In this document: one piece after another, positions 15,864 to 23,226 of the stretch
How the letters are laid out: the number at the start of each line of letters is the position of its first letter
Position numbering within the stretch: position 1 is the stretch's first letter
Source: an uncultured Bacteroidota bacterium
GTDB lineage: Bacteria; Bacteroidota; Bacteroidia; Bacteroidales; F082
DNA: 35,686 nucleotides
Assembly: GCA_913055825.1 (NCBI GenBank)
Contig: CAJXKB010000028.1
Span: forward strand, 1-35,686
Direction: 5' to 3'
Translations under genes and position numbers: made by a program
The notes under the pieces: generated by a model
What the model was told of the DNA's origin: nothing
What the model saw: only the letters and a program-made list of their open reading frames with translations
The model's database searches: none

Positions 15864-16218
15864 AAAAATTCAAATCAACAGACTGTCGAGACCCAAAATC
15901 AATGAAAAGTCGCTAACTTAATTTGCAATGGATAAACCGCTCGAAAATGTGCCAGTGACTCCTGAGTGCTTGTGCTATTCAGAAAACCGGTATTTGCAGG
16001 GAACTTGCTGTAAAAGTACTCACGTCAGCGAAAATATTCAACCGGATTTTTGTGGTAGGGGGATAACCAAAAACTACCCGGCTATGTTTGAGCATTGGAA
16101 ATATGGTTTGCTTTCTTGATCCTGTCTTTGTCATGAAGATCCGTATGAATCAGGAAGTTCACGTACGGTTCTGTGAGAGGAGAGGTTTAGGGGTGAGATT
16201 CTCCATTGCCTACTCGAC
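15864..16218 (+). mobile_element. Degenerate group II intron 3' region (domains V and VI)
   Basis: Positions about 16138-16174 read GATCCGTATGAAT....GTTCACGTACGGTTC, the shape and near-sequence of group II intron domain V (usual GAGCCGTAT...ACGTACGGTTC). It is followed by GTGAGAGG and a domain VI-like hairpin, GGAGAG (16180-16185) against TTCTCC, then CCTACTCGAC ending at 16218, the typical bacterial intron 3' end. The catalytic AGC triad reads AUC here. Upstream sequence back to about 15864 has no recognisable reverse transcriptase; the ORF at 15928-16119 resembles no protein I know. Some of it may be domain I-III remnant. Domain V/VI is well supported; the 5' limit is a guess. Confidence 0.7.
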
Positions 16219-16247
16219 TTTCATTTTCAATCTCCAAATGTTTTTTA

Positions 16248-17132
16248 TTACTGTGATGTATTTTTCAAAATAATGGGTAACCGTTCATATATCCATATTG
16301 AGAGAAGATAGATAAGCGGTGCTGAAATGAGACCGCCCAACACATCAATGGCATAATGGGCTTTGATGTAAACCGTTGCGAAACAAATAAGTATTACAAA
16401 AGGAAAAAGGAGCCAAAATAGCCGGGGAAGTTTACGGAAAGTAAGTAGTAAATAAATTACAGCCACGCCCACGTGTGAACTGGGAAAGGCGCCAGTGGGA
16501 TAGTCACCGTAATGTTCAACGGTTTGCACCAGGTTGCTGAATATTCCCGAGTGTACAGGCTGATTTAATGGTGCTGTGAGGAAATAACGCGGGCCTTCCG
16601 AAGGAAAGAAAATAAAAATCAAATAATAAATATAAAAAGAGGTAATGATGATGAAGATTACCTTTTCTGCCAGTTCGGGGTAACGAATATAAAAAGCGAA
16701 TGCTACGCCTACAGTCATAAAATAATACAAAAAATAACTCAGGTTCAGTAGTTCTCCAATCCATGCTTGCGATAAGTGTTTTGAGAATTCGATGGCCGGC
16801 TGAAAGCCAAAAATACGCTGGTCGGTATGGAAAAGCCAGGGATCAAATGGCTGTGAAAAAAAAAGATGATTAAAATAAGCAGTTTCACCAAAAGCATAGG
16901 TCAGCATGACAAGGGGATAAAATAATTGAATGAACGTCAGGATTTTACTGTTTCTTTTGTGTTGTAACACAATTAATACTGTCATAAATAAAAATACACC
17001 AAGGCGAAAAAACAGATGAATGGATGAATGGGCCAGCTGTTGTGGGAAAATTAGTATTAACAAACCCGTAAACAGGAGATATACAGCAGTGCTGAGATCA
17101 GTAACCTTCAAAGCTGGATTTTTTTTAATCAT
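16248..17132 (-). CDS. PAP2-superfamily membrane phosphatase/phosphotransferase
   Basis: This 294-residue integral membrane protein has about six to seven hydrophobic segments. The conserved PAP2 motifs are present in the C-terminal half: FFPSEGPRYF (176-184), the C2-like GAFPSSHVG (214-222, His220) and the C3-like YIKAHYAIDVLGG (255-267, His259, Asp263). The classic C1 KxxxxxxRP is not evident. The pattern is closer to the inositolphosphotransferase (Aur1/Ipt1-like, PAP2_3) branch than to PgpB, so transfer of a lipid head group is possible as well as phosphatase action. The gene ends 30 nt after the intron 3' end and starts 11 nt after ddl, so it is probably co-transcribed with ddl. Confidence 0.87.
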   Translation of the reverse strand: MIKKNPALKVTDLSTAVYLLFTGLLILIFPQQLAHSSIHLFFRLGVFLFMTVLIVLQHKRNSKILTFIQLFYPLVMLTYAFGETAYFNHLFFSQPFDPWLFHTDQRIFGFQPAIEFSKHLSQAWIGELLNLSYFLYYFMTVGVAFAFYIRYPELAEKVIFIIITSFYIYYLIFIFFPSEGPRYFLTAPLNQPVHSGIFSNLVQTVEHYGDYPTGAFPSSHVGVAVIYLLLTFRKLPRLFWLLFPFVILICFATVYIKAHYAIDVLGGLISAPLIYLLSIWIYERLPIILKNTSQ

Positions 17133-17142
17133 CTAAAAAAGA

Positions 17143-18114
17143 TTAGGTGAAAAGATTGTCAACTACCATGGTAAAGAATTCTTTTTCGGATAACCCAAAG
17201 GCACGGGCCTGTTGTGGTAGCAGGCTGGCCTCAGTCATTCCCGGGATGGAATTCAGTTCCAGAAAATATAGCCCGTCCTTAGTCAAAATATAATCAAACC
17301 GGACAAATCCTTTGCAATCCATTTGGCGATACAAAAAAGATGAAAGGGTTTTAATTTCAATTTCTGCCTCTTCATCAAGTTCGGCCGGGGTAATTTCTTT
17401 GGATTTTCCCTGATATTTGGCTTCAAAATCAAAAAAGTCATTGTGGCTGATCACTTCGGTCAACGGAAAAACCAACAGCTCTTTTTTATTTTTCAGCAAG
17501 CCACAGGCAATTTCGCGGCCATCAATAAATTCTTCAAATAAAACGCGACTGCCGGCATGAAATGCTTTATCCACAGCACTCTGAAACTGATCCGGCGAGC
17601 TTACTTTTGAAACGCCTACGCTTGAGCCACTACTAGCCGGTTTCACAAAGACAGGCAACCCCAAGGTTTGGAGAACCTCATCTTTGTTAATGATTTCATC
17701 TTTTACAAATGAAAACGATCGCGCCACCTGAATGCCGAACGACTGAATAAAACGGTTACACAGAAATTTATTAAAACTTAGGGAGGCGGTATCCACACTA
17801 CACGAAGTAGTGGGGATTTTCAGTAAATCAAAATAGCCCTGCAGCTTACCGTCTTCGCCCGGCGTGCCGTGTATGGCATTGAAAACACCGTCGAAAGTAA
17901 TGTGTTTTCCGTCCAGCTCGAAGCTGAAATCAGACTTGTCAATCGTAACCGGGTCACCTTCATCCGGCAGATATTCCCAGTTTTGACCTTTGATAACTAC
18001 CAAAAAAGGCCGGTATTTTGCAGTGTCAATATGTTTATAAACCGCGCGGCCACTGGCCATAGAGACTTCGTATTCGCCCGAATTTCCCCCGCAAACGATG
18101 GCAATGTTTTTCAT
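17143..18114 (-). CDS. ddl: D-alanine--D-alanine ligase
   Basis: This ATP-grasp enzyme joins two D-Ala residues for peptidoglycan precursors. I start it at ATG 18114 (MKNIAIVCGGNSGEYEVS), giving 323 residues; the open frame extends 11 codons, but MKNIAI is the conserved beginning. Motifs are GGNSGEYEVS (9-18), HGTPGEDGKLQG, KPASSGSSVGVSKV (ATP-binding loop), EFIDGREIACGLL, and near the C-terminus GFVRFDYILTKDGLYFLELNSIPGMTEASLLP with the metal-binding Glu and Asn. The length is normal. It is divergent from a PASTA-domain gene; cell-wall genes in this arrangement are common in Bacteroidota. Confidence 0.97.
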   Translation of the reverse strand: MKNIAIVCGGNSGEYEVSMASGRAVYKHIDTAKYRPFLVVIKGQNWEYLPDEGDPVTIDKSDFSFELDGKHITFDGVFNAIHGTPGEDGKLQGYFDLLKIPTTSCSVDTASLSFNKFLCNRFIQSFGIQVARSFSFVKDEIINKDEVLQTLGLPVFVKPASSGSSVGVSKVSSPDQFQSAVDKAFHAGSRVLFEEFIDGREIACGLLKNKKELLVFPLTEVISHNDFFDFEAKYQGKSKEITPAELDEEAEIEIKTLSSFLYRQMDCKGFVRFDYILTKDGLYFLELNSIPGMTEASLLPQQARAFGLSEKEFFTMVVDNLFT

Positions 18115-18135
18115 ATTTTTCTTTCTAATAATTTT

Positions 18136-18180
18136 TACCTTTGTCAAATTCTAAATAATAATAATTGTTGAACAAAGTTA
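18136..18180. promoter_or_regulatory. Overlapping divergent -7 boxes between ddl and the PASTA gene
   Basis: TACCTTTG at 18136-18143 is a plus-strand TAnnTTTG match facing the PASTA gene. TAACTTTG at 18180-18173 is a minus-strand match facing ddl. Each lies so that its transcript would run across the other box, so firing of one promoter could hinder the other. No clear -33 TTG is seen at the expected spacing for either. Confidence 0.4.
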
Positions 18181-18218
18181 AATAGTTTATCCAAATCCTG
18201 TAAGTTAAAGATTCAAAT

Positions 18219-19082
18219 ATGGGCTTTTTTTATTTTCTCGGTAAGAAGAAATTTTATTTACATTTTCTTATTTCTATCCTGCTGACTATAGCGTTGATAT
18301 GGGGTTTTTTTAAATACCTTGATGTATTTACCCGTCATGGCGAGGTATATCTTGTCCCTGATTTTTCGGGAAAAATGGTTCAGGACTTAAAGGAAAAACA
18401 TTTTGATGATTATTTCAATTTAACTATTATCGATTCTGTTTACGACAAAGGACACGAACCCGGTTCCATAGTTATGCAAAATCCGTTGCCCGGTGCCAAA
18501 GTAAAACAGGGCAGACATGTTTACCTGACTATTGTGGCAAAGATGCCTGAAATGGTAATGATGCCCAATCTACGAAATCTCTCACTTCGCCAAGCTATGG
18601 TAATCCTTGATGAAAAAGGTTTACAGCTTGGCAGTCTGGAATATGTAAAGTATTTTGCTAAAAACGCAGTGATAGACCAATTGCTGAATAAAGACCCCAT
18701 TGAGGTAGGTACCGAATTGCCCAAAGGCACGGTGATAAACCTGGTAGTGGGCAAAGGGGAACATCCCGGATTGATTCCTTTGCCTGTTCTTATCGGCAAA
18801 AAAATAACTACTGCCCGCCACGTACTTCATTTTTCTTCGTTAAATGTTGGCCACGAATATTTTATGGATGGTAACGACAGTACCCATGCAAGGGTTTATA
18901 AAACTGAGCCGGAAGCTTTTTCGAAAAGTCTTTTACGATTAGGCGACTCGGTAAATATCTGGTATCGCTCGGATGAAAATTTCGATTTTAAAGCATATCT
19001 GCAGCAGTTAAAAACAGACACAACTTTGAGCGATACCAATCAAATTTCCAAGCCTGAAATCAATAATGATACGATATATTAA
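18219..19082 (+). CDS. PASTA-domain membrane protein (no kinase domain)
   Basis: A 287-residue single-pass protein: short cytoplasmic start (MGFFYFLGKKKF), one membrane helix (about 13-33), then extracytoplasmic PASTA repeats. Three are seen, starting near GEVYLVPDFSGKMVQDLKEK, EMVMMPNLRNLSLRQAMVIL and GLIPLPVLIGKKITTARHVL. The sequence ends in a hydrophilic tail. PASTA domains bind peptidoglycan fragments or beta-lactams in Gram-positive kinases and PBPs; here there is no kinase or transpeptidase domain. It lies divergent to ddl and overlaps the next gene by 17 nt, suggesting a role at the periplasmic cell wall (inference). Confidence 0.92.
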   Translation: MGFFYFLGKKKFYLHFLISILLTIALIWGFFKYLDVFTRHGEVYLVPDFSGKMVQDLKEKHFDDYFNLTIIDSVYDKGHEPGSIVMQNPLPGAKVKQGRHVYLTIVAKMPEMVMMPNLRNLSLRQAMVILDEKGLQLGSLEYVKYFAKNAVIDQLLNKDPIEVGTELPKGTVINLVVGKGEHPGLIPLPVLIGKKITTARHVLHFSSLNVGHEYFMDGNDSTHARVYKTEPEAFSKSLLRLGDSVNIWYRSDENFDFKAYLQQLKTDTTLSDTNQISKPEINNDTIY

Positions 19083-21048
19083 AATACTGTTTTTCGTCGG
19101 TTTGCTGAGCCTGATTCTTCCGGCTCATGCACAGGAGTATCTCAGTGGGTTGAGTACCAATGCGCTGCTTGCAAAAAGAATTAAACAGTATGACCAAAAG
19201 CAGCATCTTAAACAGCAGGATCAATCAGGTCCAATTTTTTTAACTCTTCCTTTTTTTGATGATTTTAACCAGAAACCCGGATTCCCGGCAGTTGAGCGTT
19301 GGCAGGATGCGTCGGCTTTTGTAAACAATGGCTTTGGCTATTTTCCGCCCAATCAGGGGGTTGCCACGATGGATGCCCTTGATTCTGCCGGAATGCTTTA
19401 TCCTTCTGCTGGTTCTGTGCCATTTAGGGCCGATGAGCTTGTTTCGCTTCCCATCCGGCTCGATTCGGTTTTTGTGCCGACTGCCCGGCGGTTGGGTCCC
19501 GGCGATTCGCTTTACATCAGTTTCTATTACCAGCCTCAGGGTTATGGAAACGCACCGGAAGGCGCTGATTCGCTGGCTCTTGCTTTCCGTGTGTTAACGG
19601 GTGACAGTATTTTTTCTGTTACCGATTCGGTTTGGAAACCGCAAACAACCTGGAAAACCGTTTGGCACGCAGCCGGTATGAGTTTATCTGATTTTCAGAA
19701 AAAATGGGGAAAGAATTTTGTTCAAGTGATGATTCCTTTGCGTGACAGTACCTGTTTTTACAAGGGTTTTCAATTTCGTTTTTACAATTATGCCAGTATT
19801 GCCAACGATGTAAATCCATCGTGGAAAGCCAATGGCGATGAGTGGAATATCGACTATGTTTATCTCAACAGCGGACGTTCTGCCGGTGATACTACCCACA
19901 GGGCTTTGGCGTTTTCGGGTGAAAGGCCTGTTTTTTTGAAACATTATACATCCATGCCTTATCGTCAATATCGCGTCGATCCTACCAATTCATTGCGGCC
20001 TGAATTTCATGTTTATATGGCCAATCTCGATGGCGTAGCCCATCAGGTGCATTACGCCTATGCGGTCAAGCAACGTAATGGTGATTTTTATTATGATTAT
20101 GATGGCGGCACCTGTAATCTGGAACCTTTTTATCAGGTTGGGTTTCGTGGATGTAACAGTACTTGCAGTGCAGCACAGGCCTGTCCCCCGGTGAACAGCC
20201 TGTTTTCGCTGGATTATAATCGCGATACAACTTCTTATCGTATTGTGCATGTCATTAGTGATTCGACTGTTTCTCCGGCTTTGGTGGATTCAATGGTTTC
20301 AGTTCAGAAGTTTTATAATTATTTTTCTTACGATGACGGAACGCCCGAATTAGGATATAGCGTGGCGGGGGCAGGCTCCTCGGTAGCGTATCAGTTTAAG
20401 GTAATTGTTCCGGACACTTTACGCTCGGTGCAGATTTATTTTAATGCTGATGCTTCTGATGAAGCCAAATATTTTAATCTGATGGTTTGGCGTGACAACA
20501 ACGGGAAACCCGGTGAAGTAATTGTTGAACAGGATGATCAGGTGGTAAAAACTGACGATGGTATTTATAAGTTTCATAATTATGTGCTGGATACCGCTTT
20601 GGTGATTTCAGGAACATTTTATGTAGGATATCAACAACAAAATCAAAATTTGAATGTGGGTTTTGATGCTAACCACGATGCACGGGATAAGATATTTTAT
20701 ACAGCTGAAGATCAGTGGTATTCGTCTGCTTTCCACGGTGCGCTTTTGATGAGGCCGGTTTTGGGTTCATCATTAATTCTCGGTCTGTCCGATGTAAAAT
20801 CCAAGGTTGTGAAACCGCTACAGGTTTTTCCTAATCCGGGTACGGGTTTGATTACTTTTGCCGGCTTAGATTTTTCAAAAGGGCAACAGGCTGAAGTTTA
20901 TGTTTATAACTTGTATGGTGCCCGGGTATATCATCAGCTAACCAGCCAAAATAAATTGGATGTTCGATATTTGCGCCCCGGATTTTATGTGGCAAAGGTA
21001 AAAATGGGAATGCGGTATTTTAGTGCAAAATTTTTGATTCGAAAATAG
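19066..21048 (+). CDS. Secreted protein with type IX secretion sorting domain
   Basis: This 660-residue protein has a signal peptide (MIRYIKILFFVGLLSLILPAHA, cut before QEYLSG) and a C-terminal T9SS type A sorting domain (last ~85 residues: VFPNPGTGLITFAGLDF, VYVYNLYGARVY, LDVRYLRPGFYVAKVKMGMRYFSAKFLI). It would pass the outer membrane by the type IX system and be released or anchored. The middle (about 50-570) is beta-rich, with WKTVWH and lectin-like blocks near 180-290 and a Cys-rich segment near 360-385 (GTCNLEPFYQVGFRGCNSTCSAAQACPP). I recognise no catalytic domain. The first 17 nt overlap the PASTA gene. It is probably co-transcribed with PASTA and rluD genes. Confidence 0.93.
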   Translation: MIRYIKILFFVGLLSLILPAHAQEYLSGLSTNALLAKRIKQYDQKQHLKQQDQSGPIFLTLPFFDDFNQKPGFPAVERWQDASAFVNNGFGYFPPNQGVATMDALDSAGMLYPSAGSVPFRADELVSLPIRLDSVFVPTARRLGPGDSLYISFYYQPQGYGNAPEGADSLALAFRVLTGDSIFSVTDSVWKPQTTWKTVWHAAGMSLSDFQKKWGKNFVQVMIPLRDSTCFYKGFQFRFYNYASIANDVNPSWKANGDEWNIDYVYLNSGRSAGDTTHRALAFSGERPVFLKHYTSMPYRQYRVDPTNSLRPEFHVYMANLDGVAHQVHYAYAVKQRNGDFYYDYDGGTCNLEPFYQVGFRGCNSTCSAAQACPPVNSLFSLDYNRDTTSYRIVHVISDSTVSPALVDSMVSVQKFYNYFSYDDGTPELGYSVAGAGSSVAYQFKVIVPDTLRSVQIYFNADASDEAKYFNLMVWRDNNGKPGEVIVEQDDQVVKTDDGIYKFHNYVLDTALVISGTFYVGYQQQNQNLNVGFDANHDARDKIFYTAEDQWYSSAFHGALLMRPVLGSSLILGLSDVKSKVVKPLQVFPNPGTGLITFAGLDFSKGQQAEVYVYNLYGARVYHQLTSQNKLDVRYLRPGFYVAKVKMGMRYFSAKFLIRK

Positions 21049-21053
21049 TATTT

Positions 21054-22091
21054 ATGATAGACATGAAGGATCAGATGGCTGAAGAACCCCGTGAAATGTA
21101 TGAACATCATCGAATTGTTGCTGATGCCGGACAGGCGCCCATGCGCATCGATAAGTATTTATTTAACCGGATAATCAATGTTTCGCGAAATAAAATCCAG
21201 AATGCCGCCAAAGTGGGAGCTGTTTTGGTAAATGGTAAGGCGGTAAAATCGAACTATAAAGTCCGCCCGGATGACGTGATTACCATCGTGTTGCCACATC
21301 CGCCACGTGAAATTGAAATCAAGGCCGAAGATATCCCCCTCCAAATTGTTTATGAAGACAAGGATGTAATCGTAATTAACAAACCGTATGGTATGGTGGT
21401 GCATCCTGCTTATGCCAATTATTCGGGAACCCTATTAAATGCCCTGGCGGGATATTTTAAAAAGTCTGGTACGAAAGAGGTGGAAAATGGCTTTGGCTAT
21501 TTGGTGCACCGAATTGATAAGGATACCAGTGGTTTGTTGGTTGTTGCAAAAAATGAGCTGGCACAAACACATTTGGCGAGACAATTTTTTGATCATAGCG
21601 TTGAACGTGTTTATCAGGCTATTGTGTGGGGCGATTTTGAAGAAGATGAAGGCACCATCGATGGTAATATCGGGCGACATCCCAAAGACCGTCGGCAGAT
21701 GACGGTTTTCCCGGATGGTTCATCCGGAAGGCATGCAGTAAGTCATTACAAGGTACTTGAAAGGCTGGGTTATGTTACGGTTGTAGAATGCAGGTTGGAA
21801 ACCGGCCGTACACACCAGATCAGGGCACATTTCAGGTATATCGGCCATCCGCTTTTCAATGATGAACGTTATGGGGGTAACCTGATTTTGAAGGGGACTA
21901 CATTTACAAAATACAAGCAGTTTGTCCAGAATTGTTTTAAAATCCTGCCCCGGCAGGCCTTACATGCCAAAACTTTGGGTTTTGTCCATCCCACCACGGG
22001 TAAGACCCTTCATTTCGATTCAATACTGGCTGAAGATATGCAAATAGTTATTGAAAAATGGCGGGTTTATGCCGCTAACAGGGAGGTTTAA
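21054..22091 (+). CDS. rluD: RluA/RluD-family 23S rRNA pseudouridine synthase
   Basis: This 345-residue cytoplasmic enzyme isomerises uridines in RNA. It has an N-terminal S4 RNA-binding domain (MRIDKYLFNRIINVSRNKIQNAAKVGAVLVNGKAVKSNYKV, about 30-70) and a catalytic domain with the signature HRIDKDTSGLLVVAKN (152-167; catalytic Asp155), the motif ETGRTHQIRAHFRYIGHPLFND, and GFVHPTTGK near the C-terminus. S4 plus catalytic domain and the HRIDKDTSG motif fit the RluD group (U1911/1915/1917 of 23S in E. coli); RluC is possible. It starts 5 nt after the T9SS gene on the same strand. Confidence 0.93.
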   Translation: MIDMKDQMAEEPREMYEHHRIVADAGQAPMRIDKYLFNRIINVSRNKIQNAAKVGAVLVNGKAVKSNYKVRPDDVITIVLPHPPREIEIKAEDIPLQIVYEDKDVIVINKPYGMVVHPAYANYSGTLLNALAGYFKKSGTKEVENGFGYLVHRIDKDTSGLLVVAKNELAQTHLARQFFDHSVERVYQAIVWGDFEEDEGTIDGNIGRHPKDRRQMTVFPDGSSGRHAVSHYKVLERLGYVTVVECRLETGRTHQIRAHFRYIGHPLFNDERYGGNLILKGTTFTKYKQFVQNCFKILPRQALHAKTLGFVHPTTGKTLHFDSILAEDMQIVIEKWRVYAANREV

Positions 22092-22123
22092 ATATATCTT
22101 GCGTCGACTCAGGTTAGTAAGCT

Positions 22124-22175
22124 AAACGGATTTTCGTTTTTACCATTGCGAAAAACTAATTTGCTAAATCCGTTT
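22124..22175. repeat. Inverted repeat between convergent rluD and pyrH
   Basis: AAACGGATTT (22124-22133) and AAATCCGTTT (22166-22175) are exact 10-base inverse copies with 32 bases between. Inside them GTTTTT and AAAAAC can also pair. The AATCCG motif is repeated directly just after (22168-22173 and 22177-22182). It could form a shared bidirectional transcript end for the two convergent genes, but lacks a clean U-tract. The rest of 22092-22288 shows nothing. Confidence 0.45.
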
Positions 22176-22288
22176 AATCCGATGATGTAAACTTCTTGAT
22201 CTGTCTTTCAATTGCCAATGGTCTATAAAATTTTGTACTTGTTATTTGATTTAGATATGATTTGAATGGGGATACTGCTTACTATGAA

Positions 22289-22993
22289 CTATTCCACCAA
22301 TGTGCCGACTTTTTCGCCATCGACAACCTTTAGTAAATTACCCGGTGTATTCATATCAAAAACCAGAATTGGCAGCCTGTTTTCTTTACAGAGAGTGAAA
22401 GCTGTCATATCCATGATTTTAAGATTTTTTTCGTAAGCCTCATCAAAACTTAATGTGTCGTATTTTAGGGCAGTGGGGTCTTTTTCAGGATCGGCGGTGT
22501 AAACACCATCCACGCGGGTGCCTTTGAGCAGTACATCGGCATGAATTTCAACAGCACGCAGGGCAGAAGCCGAATCGGTGGTGAAAAAAGGATTGCCTGT
22601 TCCTCCGGCAATAATCACCACATATCCTCGTTCCAGATAATCGATAGCTTTGCGTCCACTGGTTGATTCGGCAATGCGATCGATGGGTAAACCTGAAAGC
22701 AGTTTTACCTTGACACCTTGTTTTTCCAGCTCTGCTTGTAGGGCCATGGAGTTGATGACTGTGGCCAGCATGCCCATATAATCGCCTTGTACGCGGTCGA
22801 AACCTTCAGCAGCACCTTGTAATCCCCTGAAAATGTTTCCTCCGCCAATTACAATAGCTGTTTGAATACCTTTTTCCACAACCTGGGCAATTTCGGTACA
22901 ATAAGCTGTCAGAGTGTTTGGGTCGATGCCGTAATGTTTTTTACCCATAAGCGCTTCGCCACTCAGCTTGAGAAGTATTCTGTTGTATGTCAT
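22289..22993 (-). CDS. pyrH: UMP kinase
   Basis: This 234-residue amino-acid-kinase-fold enzyme phosphorylates UMP to UDP in pyrimidine synthesis. Motifs are LLKLSGEALMGKKHYGID (8-25), the nucleotide loop GGGNIFRGL (about 50-58), LSGLPIDRIAE, the phosphate-binding GGTGNPFFTTDSAS (about 131-144) and TRVDGVYTADPEKDPTA. The length matches bacterial PyrH. It is usually a hexamer controlled by GTP and UTP. It is a single gene here, convergent with rluD, with a good Bacteroidota promoter upstream. Confidence 0.97.
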   Translation of the reverse strand: MTYNRILLKLSGEALMGKKHYGIDPNTLTAYCTEIAQVVEKGIQTAIVIGGGNIFRGLQGAAEGFDRVQGDYMGMLATVINSMALQAELEKQGVKVKLLSGLPIDRIAESTSGRKAIDYLERGYVVIIAGGTGNPFFTTDSASALRAVEIHADVLLKGTRVDGVYTADPEKDPTALKYDTLSFDEAYEKNLKIMDMTAFTLCKENRLPILVFDMNTPGNLLKVVDGEKVGTLVE

Positions 22994-23030
22994 TTGTTTA
23001 TTTTATTTCTAATGGATTATGTTTGTAACG

Positions 23031-23060
23031 CAAAGATAAGGATTCCCGGGGTTTGTCAAA
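23031..23060 (-). promoter_or_regulatory. Promoter of pyrH
   Basis: On the minus strand, TTTG at 23060-23057, 18 nt of spacer, then TATCTTTG at 23038-23031. This is a full match to the Bacteroidota -33/-7 promoter type. Transcription would start near 23025, about 30 nt before the pyrH ATG. Confidence 0.65.
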
Positions 23061-23226
23061 ATTGTTAGTTGAAACTATGCACTTCAAGTGCAAGATTTTA
23101 GTCTCTATAAATTTAGGTTCCAAATGACAACAGCCAAATTCCAAAACTTCTGAACAATTGAATTTAAACAGTTTTTTTTCTTGCTATCATAGCGTGTAAG
23201 TTATCCCTTATGCCGGACTCAGGTTA

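Noticed and set aside
15928-16119. 63-codon ORF within the group II intron remnant
   Set aside because: It resembles no intron-encoded protein and lies in what is probably structured intron RNA; treated as chance.
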